Part shown: in pieces, positions 1 through 8,281 of the stretch
How the letters are laid out: every line of letters begins with the position of its first letter
How positions within the stretch are numbered: the first letter of the stretch is position 1
Source of the DNA: Planctomycetota bacterium
GTDB taxonomy: Bacteria; Planctomycetota; UBA1135; GCA-002748355
Direction: 5' to 3'
Assembly (NCBI GenBank): GCA_027021385.1
Contig: JALUUL010000086.1
Coordinates: forward strand, 62,001-126,000
DNA length: 64,000 nt
The notes under the pieces: model-generated
Database searches by the model: none
What the model was told of the DNA's origin: nothing
Seen by the model: the letters and a program-made list of their open reading frames with translations, nothing else
Position numbers and translations under genes: made by a program

Positions 1-1067
1 GGTTCGGGAGCCTGGGCTACGACCTCGCCTGGTGGTTCGAATACGGCCTGCCCCGGAGGAACCTTCCTGAGAGCCGGTTGCCGGTCGTCCATCTCGGCTT
101 CTACGACCGTCCCCTCGTCCTCGATCGGATCGAGGGAGGGATTCGCGGCCCGGCGCGGGAACAGGAGGCCTTCCTGGCGCTCGAGAGGATCGGGGAGATT
201 CCTCCCCTCGAGGGGAGGCTTCTCGCGGACGAGTTCCCGAGGGAGGATTACGTGAGGGTCGTGGCCTCCCTCGTCGAAGCCTGCCGGGAGGGACGGATCT
301 TCCAGGCGGACCTGACGCGGCGCCTGAGGGTCGGGAGCGAGGGAGGGCCGATGCCTCTGTTTTTGAACCTCGCCCTCCGGAATCCGGCCTCCCACGCGGC
401 CTACTTCGGCCAGGGTCCGGGGCGCGCGTTCGTCTCGGCCTCGCCGGAAGGCTTCCTCACGGTCGAAGGAAGCGCGCTTCGGACCTGCCCGATCAAGGGT
501 AGCCTCGCCGCTTCTCCGGATCCCCGGGAGGACCGCAGGCGCAGGAAGGCCCTGCTCGCCTCGGAGAAGGACCGCGCGGAACTCGCGATGATCGTCGACC
601 TCATGCGCAACGACCTGGGAAGGATCGCGGCCCCGGGGAGCGTGCGGGTCGAGGCCTTCCCCGAACTCCTCTCCCTGCCCTGGATCCATCATCTGCGGGC
701 GAGGATCCGCGCGCGGGCCGGGGAGGGGACCGATCTCTGGGACCTCCTTACGGCCCTTCTGCCGGCGGGGTCGATCAGCGGCGCGCCGAAACCGATGGCC
801 GTCGCCCTTCTCGAGGAACGGGAGCGCAGCCGCCGGGGGGGGTATACCGGGGTTTCGGGTTGGTTCGGAGCCGGCGGGGACGCGCGGCTCGCGGTGTCGA
901 TCCGCAGCGCCGAGGTCGAGGAAGGGGAGATCCGTTTCGGCGTCGGCGGGGGGATCACGGCCCTCAGCGATCCGGAGGCCGAATACGAGGAGACCCGAGC
1001 CAAGGCCCGGGGGTTCCTGGAGGCCTTCGCGGTCCTCGAGCCGGGGAACCCGGGAGGCGGGGCATGA
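1..1067 (+). CDS. pabB: Aminodeoxychorismate synthase component I (PabB), 5' end outside the window
   Basis: Converts chorismate and ammonia to 4-amino-4-deoxychorismate in folate synthesis, normally with a PabA glutaminase that is not in this window. The reading frame is already open at base 3 (Phe-Gly-Ser-Leu-Gly-Tyr), so the N-terminus is missing; the TTG at 78 is not a credible start. The chorismate-binding domain is clear. Its PIKGS motif carries the lysine typical of PabB, where anthranilate synthase TrpE has PIAGT. The C-terminal GSISGAPK and GVGGGI motifs are intact. The stop overlaps the start of pabC as ATGA, so the two are coupled. The family is certain; PabB rather than TrpE rests on the PIKGS lysine and the pabC neighbour. 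Confidence 0.93.
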   Translation, partial: FGSLGYDLAWWFEYGLPRRNLPESRLPVVHLGFYDRPLVLDRIEGGIRGPAREQEAFLALERIGEIPPLEGRLLADEFPREDYVRVVASLVEACREGRIFQADLTRRLRVGSEGGPMPLFLNLALRNPASHAAYFGQGPGRAFVSASPEGFLTVEGSALRTCPIKGSLAASPDPREDRRRRKALLASEKDRAELAMIVDLMRNDLGRIAAPGSVRVEAFPELLSLPWIHHLRARIRARAGEGTDLWDLLTALLPAGSISGAPKPMAVALLEERERSRRGGYTGVSGWFGAGGDARLAVSIRSAEVEEGEIRFGVGGGITALSDPEAEYEETRAKARGFLEAFAVLEPGNPGGGA

Positions 1068-1891
1068 ATCCGAGGCCGGGAACGGGGTCGTGCAGAGGCC
1101 GGGCCGTATGGGCGGACGGAGTCTTCCGGGACCCGGATGCGCCCCTCTTCCCGCCCTTCGAGAGCTCTCTGCTCCGTGGCCTCGGGCTCATCGAATCCTT
1201 CCGGATGCTCCGCGGGAGGCCGATCCCGGACTTCGGAGTCCACCTGCAGCGTCTCCGGTGGGGGGCTGGCCGCCTCGCCTTCGGGCCGGTTCCTCCTCTC
1301 GAGGAGGCGGAGATCCGCGACGAACTTCTCGAGAGGGCGGGCCTCGACGAGGGCCGGGGACGCCTCCATCTCCTCCCCGCCGGGGCGCGGCCGCGGTTCC
1401 TCTGGACCGTCGAACCCCTCCCGGAGCCTCCGCCCCCCCTGAGGCTGACCTTCTCCCCGTTCCGTAGGGGGAACCTCGATCCGACCGCCTCCCTCAAGCA
1501 CGCCTCTCGGGGCTTCCTCGAGGCGGCTCTACGGGAGGCCCGGGACCGGGGTTTCGACGAGGCGATCCTCCTCGGGGAGCAGGGGGAGGTCCGGGAATGC
1601 TGCGGGGCGAACCTCTTCCTCGTCGAGACCTCCGGAACGGTCGTGACCCCGACCCTCGTGGACGGGTTCCTGCCCGGCGTGACCCGGGGGCGCTTGTGCC
1701 GGATCTTGCGGGAACACGGGATTCCCGTTCGGGAACGCACGGTTTTCGCCGAAGAACTGGAAGATGCCCGGGAGGTGTTCCTGACGAATGCCGTCCAAGG
1801 CATCCTGCCGGCGGCCTCGGTCGAGGAGAGAATCCTTCCCGAGACCGCCGCCAGGGAACGCTGGTTGCGGTGGATCCGTGAGGAAACCTGA
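1064..1891 (+). CDS. pabC: Aminodeoxychorismate lyase / class IV PLP aminotransferase
   Basis: Fold-type IV PLP enzyme of 275 residues, most likely releasing pyruvate from aminodeoxychorismate to give 4-aminobenzoate. The PLP lysine is probably K145 in the SLKHASR stretch. The RECCGANLFLV motif near residues 177-187 matches the conserved E-x3-SNLF signature, with Gly-Ala in place of Ser. The ATG overlaps the pabB stop. A branched-chain or D-amino-acid aminotransferase is the alternative on sequence alone; the pabB context favours PabC. Confidence 0.85.
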   Translation: MNPRPGTGSCRGRAVWADGVFRDPDAPLFPPFESSLLRGLGLIESFRMLRGRPIPDFGVHLQRLRWGAGRLAFGPVPPLEEAEIRDELLERAGLDEGRGRLHLLPAGARPRFLWTVEPLPEPPPPLRLTFSPFRRGNLDPTASLKHASRGFLEAALREARDRGFDEAILLGEQGEVRECCGANLFLVETSGTVVTPTLVDGFLPGVTRGRLCRILREHGIPVRERTVFAEELEDAREVFLTNAVQGILPAASVEERILPETAARERWLRWIREET

Positions 1892-2005
1892 ACGGTCCGG
1901 GGGCCGGGGGTGACGACCCATTCCCGGGGACCCGCGTAGAATGTAAGGATGACGCCGAAGCTCCCCCGGCAAGGCGGAATCCCAAGAAACAGAGGAGGCG
2001 GGCCG

Positions 2006-2860
2006 ATGCTTGCCAGAGGAATCCTGATGCTGTCCCTCGCGTTCGCATTTGCCGCGGGTACGGGGGGCGCCGCCCTTCCCCCTTCCTTCCAGAAGGCCGA
2101 GAAGGCCCCCGTGAAGGATGACCCGAAGATTCCCGCCCTCCTGAAAGATCTCGCGGGGGTCGTCAAGGAGCGCAAGGGGGAGCGGGACGAGGAGGGCATC
2201 CGGCTCCTGGACGACCTGGCCGATCGGTTTCCGAAGCTGAACCCCAAACAGCGCAAGCTGGTCCTGAAAGGGGTCGCGAAGGTCCTCTCCGCCCGGAGGA
2301 AGCCCACGAAGGTCGGGCTCCTTCTCGCGGCCTCCGAGGCTCTTTCCGGTTTCGGGGAGGACGGAGCGAAGGCCCTGGCCAAGGTCGTGAAGGACAGGCG
2401 ATTCCGGGACAAGGAGTGGATGCTCTTCCGCGCCCAGGTCGTCCGTCATCTCGGGAAGCCCGCCTCCGATGCGCAGGTGAAACTGCTCCTGGAACTCGCG
2501 CTCCGGGATCGTTTCGACCAGGTCCGCGTCGCCGCGGGAGAGGCTCTCGGCCACTACGCGAAGAAGAAGGAGAAGCTCAGAAAGGAGATCGCGGGGAAAC
2601 TGATCAAGGAGATGAGCGCGATCTACAACCAGTCGAGAGCCAATCTCGACCCCGTCGACCAGACCCGGAAGATCTACGAGGATCGTTACGCAGCGATCCA
2701 GGACTCCTGGATGAGGACGCTCGCGAAGCTGACCGGGCAGTCCTTCCGCGAACCCCTCCTCTGGGAGCGTTGGTTCAACAACAACAAGAAGAAGCGCTGG
2801 GACAAGCATGGTTGGGGAGGTCCCGGTCCCGGAGTCAGGAAGAAGAAATCGAAGGGCTGA
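2006..2860 (+). CDS. Secreted HEAT-repeat-like protein
   Basis: 284 residues from an ATG preceded by AGGAGG at the right spacing; an in-frame ATG at 1949 lacks this. The N-terminus is a typical signal peptide (MLARGILMLSLAFAFAAG), so export is likely. Residues about 40-200 are helical and resemble HEAT/armadillo repeats (DDLADRFPKL, ASEALSGFGEDGAKALAKVV, LELALRDRFDQVRVAAGEAL). The C-terminus is aromatic and basic (RWFNNNKKKRWDK). A possible -10 hexamer TAGAAT lies at 1936-1941. I see no catalytic motif and assign no function; a scaffold role would fit. Confidence 0.7.
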   Translation: MLARGILMLSLAFAFAAGTGGAALPPSFQKAEKAPVKDDPKIPALLKDLAGVVKERKGERDEEGIRLLDDLADRFPKLNPKQRKLVLKGVAKVLSARRKPTKVGLLLAASEALSGFGEDGAKALAKVVKDRRFRDKEWMLFRAQVVRHLGKPASDAQVKLLLELALRDRFDQVRVAAGEALGHYAKKKEKLRKEIAGKLIKEMSAIYNQSRANLDPVDQTRKIYEDRYAAIQDSWMRTLAKLTGQSFREPLLWERWFNNNKKKRWDKHGWGGPGPGVRKKKSKG

Positions 2861-3980
2861 TTCTTCCCGCCTTTCCGTGGAAGGTTTCCGGTCATCCCGC
2901 TCCTCCGGCGCCTGGGCCCTGATCCCCGGGCTCCTGCTCGGCTTTCTCCTGCTGGCCTGGGCGGCGGAGAGGGAGGCCCGGCGGAAGGCCGAGGAGGCCC
3001 TCGCCGGGAGAGCGGAGGCCCTGGAGCGCGCCCGGGAGGAGGCCGCGGAATCCCTCCGCGCTCTCGAGGAGTGCGAAGCCCGCTTCCTGAACCTGAAACT
3101 GAGGGGCGAGGAGGGGCGGGAACTGCTCTCGAGGATCGAGGCCCGCCTCCAGGCCAGGAAGGAGAGGGAGAGGGAGAAGGCGGAGCGGAGGAGGGACCCC
3201 CTGCGGCTGGCCCGGGCCGAGGAGCTGACCCGGACCTTCGAGCGGGCCTTCTCGAGGGCGGGGATTCCGGGGCTCAGGGTGTTCCGGGTCGAGGAGGCGG
3301 AGAAGGGGGGGCTCTGGCGGGGAGTCGAACTGACCCTGGGGGATCGTGAGGGCCGGGTGGCGGGGTTGCTCGCGGCCGGGGAATGCCGGGCCGTGCTCTT
3401 CCGGAACAGGGCCGTGCTCCGGCTCGAGTTCCATGGCGGGAAGCGGGTCACGCGGGGCGGCACGGAGGTCCTTCCCGAGGGCTATCGCCGCGAGGTCGAG
3501 GTCCCCGAACCACGTCTTCTCGAGAAGGAACTCGGCGATCTCTGCGCCTACCGCGAACGGTTTCCCGAGCCCGGGACGAAGAAGCCGAGGCTCCTCGATC
3601 CCGGAGCCAAGAACGCCTGGGCCGAACGCCTGGAGGCCTTCCTGGCGCGGGGCCTGCCGGACCAGGATCTCCGCGTCCATTCCCTTGGGGGAGTCGAGGG
3701 GAAGGCGTTCTTCTCCCTGGACCTGAACGGCTACGACCGCCGGGGGGTCTGGATCCGGCGTATCCATGCTGGTCGCGCCGAGGTCTGGTTCGACAAATCC
3801 ACCGGGGTCGTGGAGTTCCGACTCTTCGAGGGCTTCCTCGTGGATCTCGGCGGGCGGGTGGGCTTCGGGAGCCAGGGCTACCGCCTCCCCCTTCCCGGAA
3901 TCCCCGGGGAGGAGGCCGAGGAGATCTTGACGGGCTTCGTCCGGCGTTATCGTTCCCTTCCCGGGTCCCGGGGACGCTGA
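2808..3980 (+). CDS. Membrane-anchored coiled-coil protein, unknown function
   Basis: 390 residues with one N-terminal membrane helix (LIPGLLLGFLLLAWAA, about residues 38-53), then an Arg/Glu-rich coiled coil to about residue 140 and a mixed globular C-terminal domain. The ATG at 2808 overlaps the upstream gene by 53 bases and has no clear ribosome binding site. A GTG at 2877 is an alternative start that leaves a short N-terminus before the helix. The topology suggests an inner-membrane anchor with a large periplasmic part. I do not recognise the family. Confidence 0.65.
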   Translation: MVGEVPVPESGRRNRRADSSRLSVEGFRSSRSSGAWALIPGLLLGFLLLAWAAEREARRKAEEALAGRAEALERAREEAAESLRALEECEARFLNLKLRGEEGRELLSRIEARLQARKEREREKAERRRDPLRLARAEELTRTFERAFSRAGIPGLRVFRVEEAEKGGLWRGVELTLGDREGRVAGLLAAGECRAVLFRNRAVLRLEFHGGKRVTRGGTEVLPEGYRREVEVPEPRLLEKELGDLCAYRERFPEPGTKKPRLLDPGAKNAWAERLEAFLARGLPDQDLRVHSLGGVEGKAFFSLDLNGYDRRGVWIRRIHAGRAEVWFDKSTGVVEFRLFEGFLVDLGGRVGFGSQGYRLPLPGIPGEEAEEILTGFVRRYRSLPGSRGR

Positions 3981-4043
3981 GGGATTCCCGATTCCCCGCG
4001 GATCGATCGAGATCTTCAGGACCCGGGGCTAGCATGATCCGCC

Positions 4044-4937
4044 ATGTCTTCCTCCGTGGGCCCGTGGTTGGAGCAGGCCGCAGAGGCTTTGGAGCCCCAC
4101 CTGGTCGAGGTCCTCGACCGGCAGGGCGGAGCGCCGAAGGTCCTGCGGGAGGCGATGCGGCACGCCCTGCTCGGAGGCGGGAAGCGTCTCCGGCCCGCTC
4201 TCGTCCTCGCTTGTTGCCGCTGGGTCGGCGGCCGGGAGGAGGATGCCTTGCCCGGAGCCCTGGCCGTCGAACTCGTGCACGGCTATTCCCTCGTGCATGA
4301 CGACCTCCCCTGCATGGACGACGACGACCTGCGCCGCGGAAGGCCGACCGTGCACAAGGCCTTCGGCGAGGGTCTCGCGGTGCTCGCGGGGGACGCCCTC
4401 TTGACGCTGGCCTTCGAGGTGTTGGCCCGGGGGCCCGCCCCGGCTGAACGGAAGGTCGCGGCCGCCGCGGAACTCGCGAGAGCCGCGGGGGCGGAGGGGA
4501 TGGTCGGAGGCCAGGTGATGGATCTCGAGGCCGAGGGAAAGGACTGCGGGATCGAGGAAGTCGAGGCCATCCACCGCGGGAAGACAGCCGCCCTCCTCGC
4601 CGCGAGCTGCCGCATCGGCGGCCTCCTCGGGGGGGGCGCCCGGGAACGGGTCGAGGTCCTCGGCCGCTACGGGGAGGCGCTCGGGCTCGCCTTCCAGATC
4701 GTCGACGACTGTCTCGACGAGACCTCGGACCCCCGGACGCTCGGGAAGGCGGCGGGCAAGGATCGCGACCATGGCAAGGCCACCTGGCCCGGAGCCGTCG
4801 GGCTGGAGGCCGCCCGGGAGCGGGCCGGAAGCCTGGCCCGCGAGGCCGCCCGATGGATCGGAGACCGGACCGGAGTGGAACCGGAGGGCCGGATCCTGCA
4901 GGATCTCGCGCTCTTCGTCGTCGAACGGAACCGTTGA
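4044..4937 (+). CDS. ispA: Polyprenyl (farnesyl/geranylgeranyl) diphosphate synthase
   Basis: Trans-isoprenyl diphosphate synthase of 297 residues that condenses IPP with allylic diphosphates. The first Asp-rich motif is HDDLPCMDDDD (residues 85-95, DDx4D bacterial type); the second is QIVDDCLDETSD. The GGGKRLRPAL motif near the N-terminus and the GKATWPG motif after the second Asp region are intact. Chain length cannot be read reliably; FPP or GGPP is likely. Dxs follows 10 bases downstream, so supply and elongation of isoprenoid precursors are co-transcribed. Confidence 0.92.
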   Translation: MSSSVGPWLEQAAEALEPHLVEVLDRQGGAPKVLREAMRHALLGGGKRLRPALVLACCRWVGGREEDALPGALAVELVHGYSLVHDDLPCMDDDDLRRGRPTVHKAFGEGLAVLAGDALLTLAFEVLARGPAPAERKVAAAAELARAAGAEGMVGGQVMDLEAEGKDCGIEEVEAIHRGKTAALLAASCRIGGLLGGGARERVEVLGRYGEALGLAFQIVDDCLDETSDPRTLGKAAGKDRDHGKATWPGAVGLEAARERAGSLAREAARWIGDRTGVEPEGRILQDLALFVVERNR

Positions 4938-4947
4938 AGGGAAGAAC

Positions 4948-6933
4948 GTGGGACGCCATCTCGACCGCATCGCCTGGCCCGAAGACCTGAAGAAGCTGTC
5001 GAGGGAGGATCTGCCCGAACTCGCGGAGGAGTTGAGGGCCTACATCCTCGAGGTCGTCGCCCGTACCGGGGGCCACCTCGGTTCGGGAATGGGGGCCGTC
5101 GAACTGACGATCGCCCTTCATTACCTCTACGACTTCCGGGAGGATCGGCTGATCTTTGATGTCGGGCACCAGGCCTATCCCCACAAGATCCTGACCGGGC
5201 GCAAGGATGCGCTCTGGACGCTCCGCCAGAAGGGGGGGATCTCCGGCTTCACGAACCGCTTCGAATCCCCGTACGACGTCTACACGATGGGGCACGCGGG
5301 GACGGCCATCAGCACCGCGCTCGGAGTCGCGACCGCGGACATGAGGCGCGGGCGCCAGCGCAGGGTCGTAGCCGTCGTCGGCGACGCGGCCTTCGGGTGC
5401 GGGGTCGCCTTCGAGGCGATGAACCACGGGGGGAACCTCGGGACGAACCTTCTCGTCATCCTGAACGACAACCACTGGTCGATCTCGAAGACCGTCGGCG
5501 CCCTCTCCTCCTATCTGAGCAAACTCCGGACGGGGACCTTCTACCGGAAGGCCAAGAAGACCGTGCATCAGCTCCTCCAGTCCGTGCCGGTACTGGGCGA
5601 GAAGGTCGACCGGAGCCTCGTCGAGGGTCTCGAAATTCTCCAGAACCTGGTCTTTCCGGGGCACATCTTCGAGGCTCTGGGCTCCCATTACGTCGGGCCC
5701 GTGGACGGACACGACCTCCCGGCTCTGCTCGAGACCCTCGAGCATTGCCGGAGCCTGGACGGGGTCGTCCTCCTGCACGTGAAGACCCAGAAGGGGAAAG
5801 GGGTCCCCGGATCCCAGGAGAGGCCCGATCGAGCTCATGCGGCGAAACCGAATCCCAAACGCGAGGCGGAGACCGTTCCCCAGGGGCCGAAGACCGCGGG
5901 GACCGAACCCCAGGTCCTGATCCCCTCGCGGCCGAGATCCAGTCTCCGCCGGGCCTGGACCGACTGGTTCGCCGACGCTCTCGTCGAGGCCGGAAGGCGC
6001 GACGACCGCGTTGTCGCCCTGACCGCGGCGATGCCCGCGGGGACGGGGGTCGGCCGCTTCATGGAGACCTTCCCCGACCGGGCCTACGACGGGGGCATCG
6101 CCGAGCAGCACACCGTCGCCTTCGCCTCGGGGCTCGCGACCGCGGGATTGCGGCCCGTCGTCGCGATCTACTCCACGTTCCTCCAGAGGGGATACGACCA
6201 GGTCTTCCAGGAGATCCTGCTCCAGAAGGTCCCGGTCGTCCTCGCGATGGACCGCGCGGGAGTCGTCGGCGAGGACGGCCCGACGCATCACGGGCTCTAC
6301 GACATCGCCTACCTGGGGACGATCCCGGGTATCGTCCTGATGTCTCCGAGAGACGGCGTGGAACTCGGCATGATGCTCGATTTCGCGCTGGGCCTCGAGG
6401 GGCCGTCCGGGATCCGCTACGCGAGGGGCGGGGTCGTGGCGGGGGAACCCGCTTCCGCGCGGCCGCCCCTCTCCCTCGGAAGGGCGGAGACCCTTCGCGA
6501 GGGCGCGGATCTCGCGATCGTCGCCTACGGAAGCGAGGTCCTGCCGTCCCTGGAGGCCGCCGAACGGCTCGAGCGGAGAGGGATCCACGCGACGGTCGTC
6601 AACGCCCGCTTCGCGAAACCCTTCGACCGGGACCTCCTGCTGGATCTGCGATCCCGCTTCGATCTCCTGTTGAGCGTCGAGGATCATTCCCTCCGGGGGG
6701 GCTTCGGCGCGAAGCTTCTCGAGAGCCTCCACGAGCTGCCGCCGGGGCGTCTCCCCCGGGTCAAGCGGCTCGGCGTTCCCGATGTCTTCGTCGAACACGC
6801 GGGACGCGACGAGATCCTCGCCGACCTCTCTCTCGACGCGGAGGGGATCGCCCTGACCGCGATCGAGGAGCTGGAACTCCTGCACGAGCGGCGTCCCTTC
6901 GTTTCCGGGGCGGGTTCGAAGAAGGGCGGCTGA
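4948..6933 (+). CDS. dxs: 1-deoxy-D-xylulose-5-phosphate synthase, GDAA variant
   Basis: First enzyme of the MEP pathway: thiamine-diphosphate-dependent condensation of pyruvate and glyceraldehyde 3-phosphate. I place the start at GTG 4948, behind AAGGGAAG and 10 bases after the ispA stop; 661 residues. Family motifs visible are GGHLGSGMGAVELT, DVGHQAYPHKILTGR, NDNHWSISKTVGALS, and YSTFLQRGYDQV with AMDRAGVVGEDGPTHHG in the transketolase domain. The usual GDGA of the ThDP/Mg site reads GDAAFGCG, a form I associate with PVC-type Dxs. A polar linker rich in Pro and Arg sits between the two main domains. Confidence 0.94.
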   Translation: MGRHLDRIAWPEDLKKLSREDLPELAEELRAYILEVVARTGGHLGSGMGAVELTIALHYLYDFREDRLIFDVGHQAYPHKILTGRKDALWTLRQKGGISGFTNRFESPYDVYTMGHAGTAISTALGVATADMRRGRQRRVVAVVGDAAFGCGVAFEAMNHGGNLGTNLLVILNDNHWSISKTVGALSSYLSKLRTGTFYRKAKKTVHQLLQSVPVLGEKVDRSLVEGLEILQNLVFPGHIFEALGSHYVGPVDGHDLPALLETLEHCRSLDGVVLLHVKTQKGKGVPGSQERPDRAHAAKPNPKREAETVPQGPKTAGTEPQVLIPSRPRSSLRRAWTDWFADALVEAGRRDDRVVALTAAMPAGTGVGRFMETFPDRAYDGGIAEQHTVAFASGLATAGLRPVVAIYSTFLQRGYDQVFQEILLQKVPVVLAMDRAGVVGEDGPTHHGLYDIAYLGTIPGIVLMSPRDGVELGMMLDFALGLEGPSGIRYARGGVVAGEPASARPPLSLGRAETLREGADLAIVAYGSEVLPSLEAAERLERRGIHATVVNARFAKPFDRDLLLDLRSRFDLLLSVEDHSLRGGFGAKLLESLHELPPGRLPRVKRLGVPDVFVEHAGRDEILADLSLDAEGIALTAIEELELLHERRPFVSGAGSKKGG

Positions 6934-6946
6934 GCCCCGGGGCGGC

Positions 6947-7804
6947 ATGGCGGCCGGGCTCCCGAAGGTCCTGTTGCTCGGAGACCCGAAGAAGGGGCAT
7001 GTCCGCCGCATCCTCGACGGATACCTTCCCTGGATCGAGGCCCGCTGCGAGGTCGTCGGCGTCTCCCTCGACCGTGAGGAGGACCTCGAGGGCTACGAGG
7101 CCGACCTCTGCCTCGTCTTCGGGGGGGACGGGACGATCCTCTCCGCGGCCCGGCGGATGGGGAGGCGCCAGATTCCGACCCTCGGGGTCAACCTCGGGAG
7201 GCTCGGCTTCCTCGCGGAGGTCACGAGGGAGGGGATCGAGGAGGTTCTCGAACAGGCCTTCGCGGGGCGGCTCGAGGAGGAGAAACGCCTCCTGCTCGAG
7301 TGCGAACTCCCCGGGGAACGAGGACCGGTGCTGCTCCTGAACGACGTCGTCGTCCAGCGGGGGGAGTCGCGGTCCCTGATCGGGATCTCGACGCACGTCG
7401 ACGAGGAGTACGTGACGACCTATGTCGGCGACGGACTGGTCCTGGCCTCTCCGGTCGGTTCCACCGCCTATTCCCTCGCGGCCGGAGGCCCGATCCTCGC
7501 CCCGGACCTCGACGCCTACGTCCTGACCCCTCTCGCTCCGCACGCCCTTCCCGTGCGTCCGCTCGTCGTCTCCGGCCGGCATGCGCTCCGCCTGACGGTC
7601 GAGGGGCCCTCGGGCCGGCCTTGCGGAACCGTCACGATCGACGGGCAGGTCCGGGTCGAGGTTCGCGGGGGGGATCGGATCGGGGTCCGGGTCTCGAAGA
7701 CCCGCTTCCGTCTGCTGACCTCGAAGGGGAACGACTTCTTCCGGATCCTCCGGAAGAAGTTCGGCTGGGCCGGCTCTCCCGCCTACGCGAAAAGGAAGCG
7801 ATGA
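6947..7804 (+). CDS. nadK: NAD kinase
   Basis: Phosphorylates NAD to NADP. 285 residues. The GGDGT motif is at residues 59-63, the NE/D motif is LLNDVVV and the third signature reads SPVGSTAYSLAAGGPI. The start lies 13 bases after the dxs stop and the end overlaps the next gene by ATGA, continuing the operon from ispA. Length and motif order are normal for the family. Confidence 0.95.
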   Translation: MAAGLPKVLLLGDPKKGHVRRILDGYLPWIEARCEVVGVSLDREEDLEGYEADLCLVFGGDGTILSAARRMGRRQIPTLGVNLGRLGFLAEVTREGIEEVLEQAFAGRLEEEKRLLLECELPGERGPVLLLNDVVVQRGESRSLIGISTHVDEEYVTTYVGDGLVLASPVGSTAYSLAAGGPILAPDLDAYVLTPLAPHALPVRPLVVSGRHALRLTVEGPSGRPCGTVTIDGQVRVEVRGGDRIGVRVSKTRFRLLTSKGNDFFRILRKKFGWAGSPAYAKRKR

Positions 7805-8277
7805 GCGGCGGGACTCCGGACCGGGTCCTGGCCGTCTGCACCGGCAACATCTGCCGGAGCCCCTTCGCCGAACGCTACCTTCGGAGGCTCGCGGCCGTCG
7901 GCGGGGTCGAGCTGCGGGCCTCCTCGGCGGGAACGCATGCCTGCCCGGGGACCCGCGCCACTCCCGAGGCCCGCCTCGCGGCCTCCGAGTTCGGCGTCGA
8001 TCTGGACGGACACCGGGCGAGAAGTCTTCTCCTCCAGGACCTCGAGGACGCCTCGCTCGTTCTCGCGATGACCCCTTCGCACGCCCGGCTCCTCGAACCG
8101 ATGTTCCTTTCGATGCCACCGGATCTGCGTCCGAGAATCGAGGTCTTCGACGTTCCCGATCCCTTCGGCCGGGGCCTCGAGCGCTACCGGGACTGCTACG
8201 CGAAGCTCGCTTCCCTCCTGGATCGATGGTTCGAGGAGCGCTTCCCCCCCCCGGAGGGCGGGAAGCGGGGACCTTGA
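7801..8277 (+). CDS. Low-molecular-weight protein-tyrosine/arginine phosphatase
   Basis: 158-residue member of the LMW-PTP family. The catalytic P-loop CTGNICRS has the nucleophile Cys13 and Arg19 in CX5R spacing, and the general-acid loop is VPDPFG. The isoleucine before the second cysteine (TGNICRS) is often seen in arginine-phosphatase-like members, so McsB/YwlE-type activity is possible; no McsB kinase is in the window. Arsenate reductase is less likely without an ars context. Coupled to nadK by ATGA overlap and convergent with the helicase, 4 bases away. Confidence 0.88.
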   Translation: MSGGTPDRVLAVCTGNICRSPFAERYLRRLAAVGGVELRASSAGTHACPGTRATPEARLAASEFGVDLDGHRARSLLLQDLEDASLVLAMTPSHARLLEPMFLSMPPDLRPRIEVFDVPDPFGRGLERYRDCYAKLASLLDRWFEERFPPPEGGKRGP

Positions 8278-8281
8278 GGGG

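Noticed and set aside
3448-7011. 1187-codon minus-strand open frame across ispA and dxs
   Set aside because: Antisense to strong plus-strand genes; the product is Arg/Pro/Gly-rich with no fold. GC-rich third positions make stops rare on the opposite strand.
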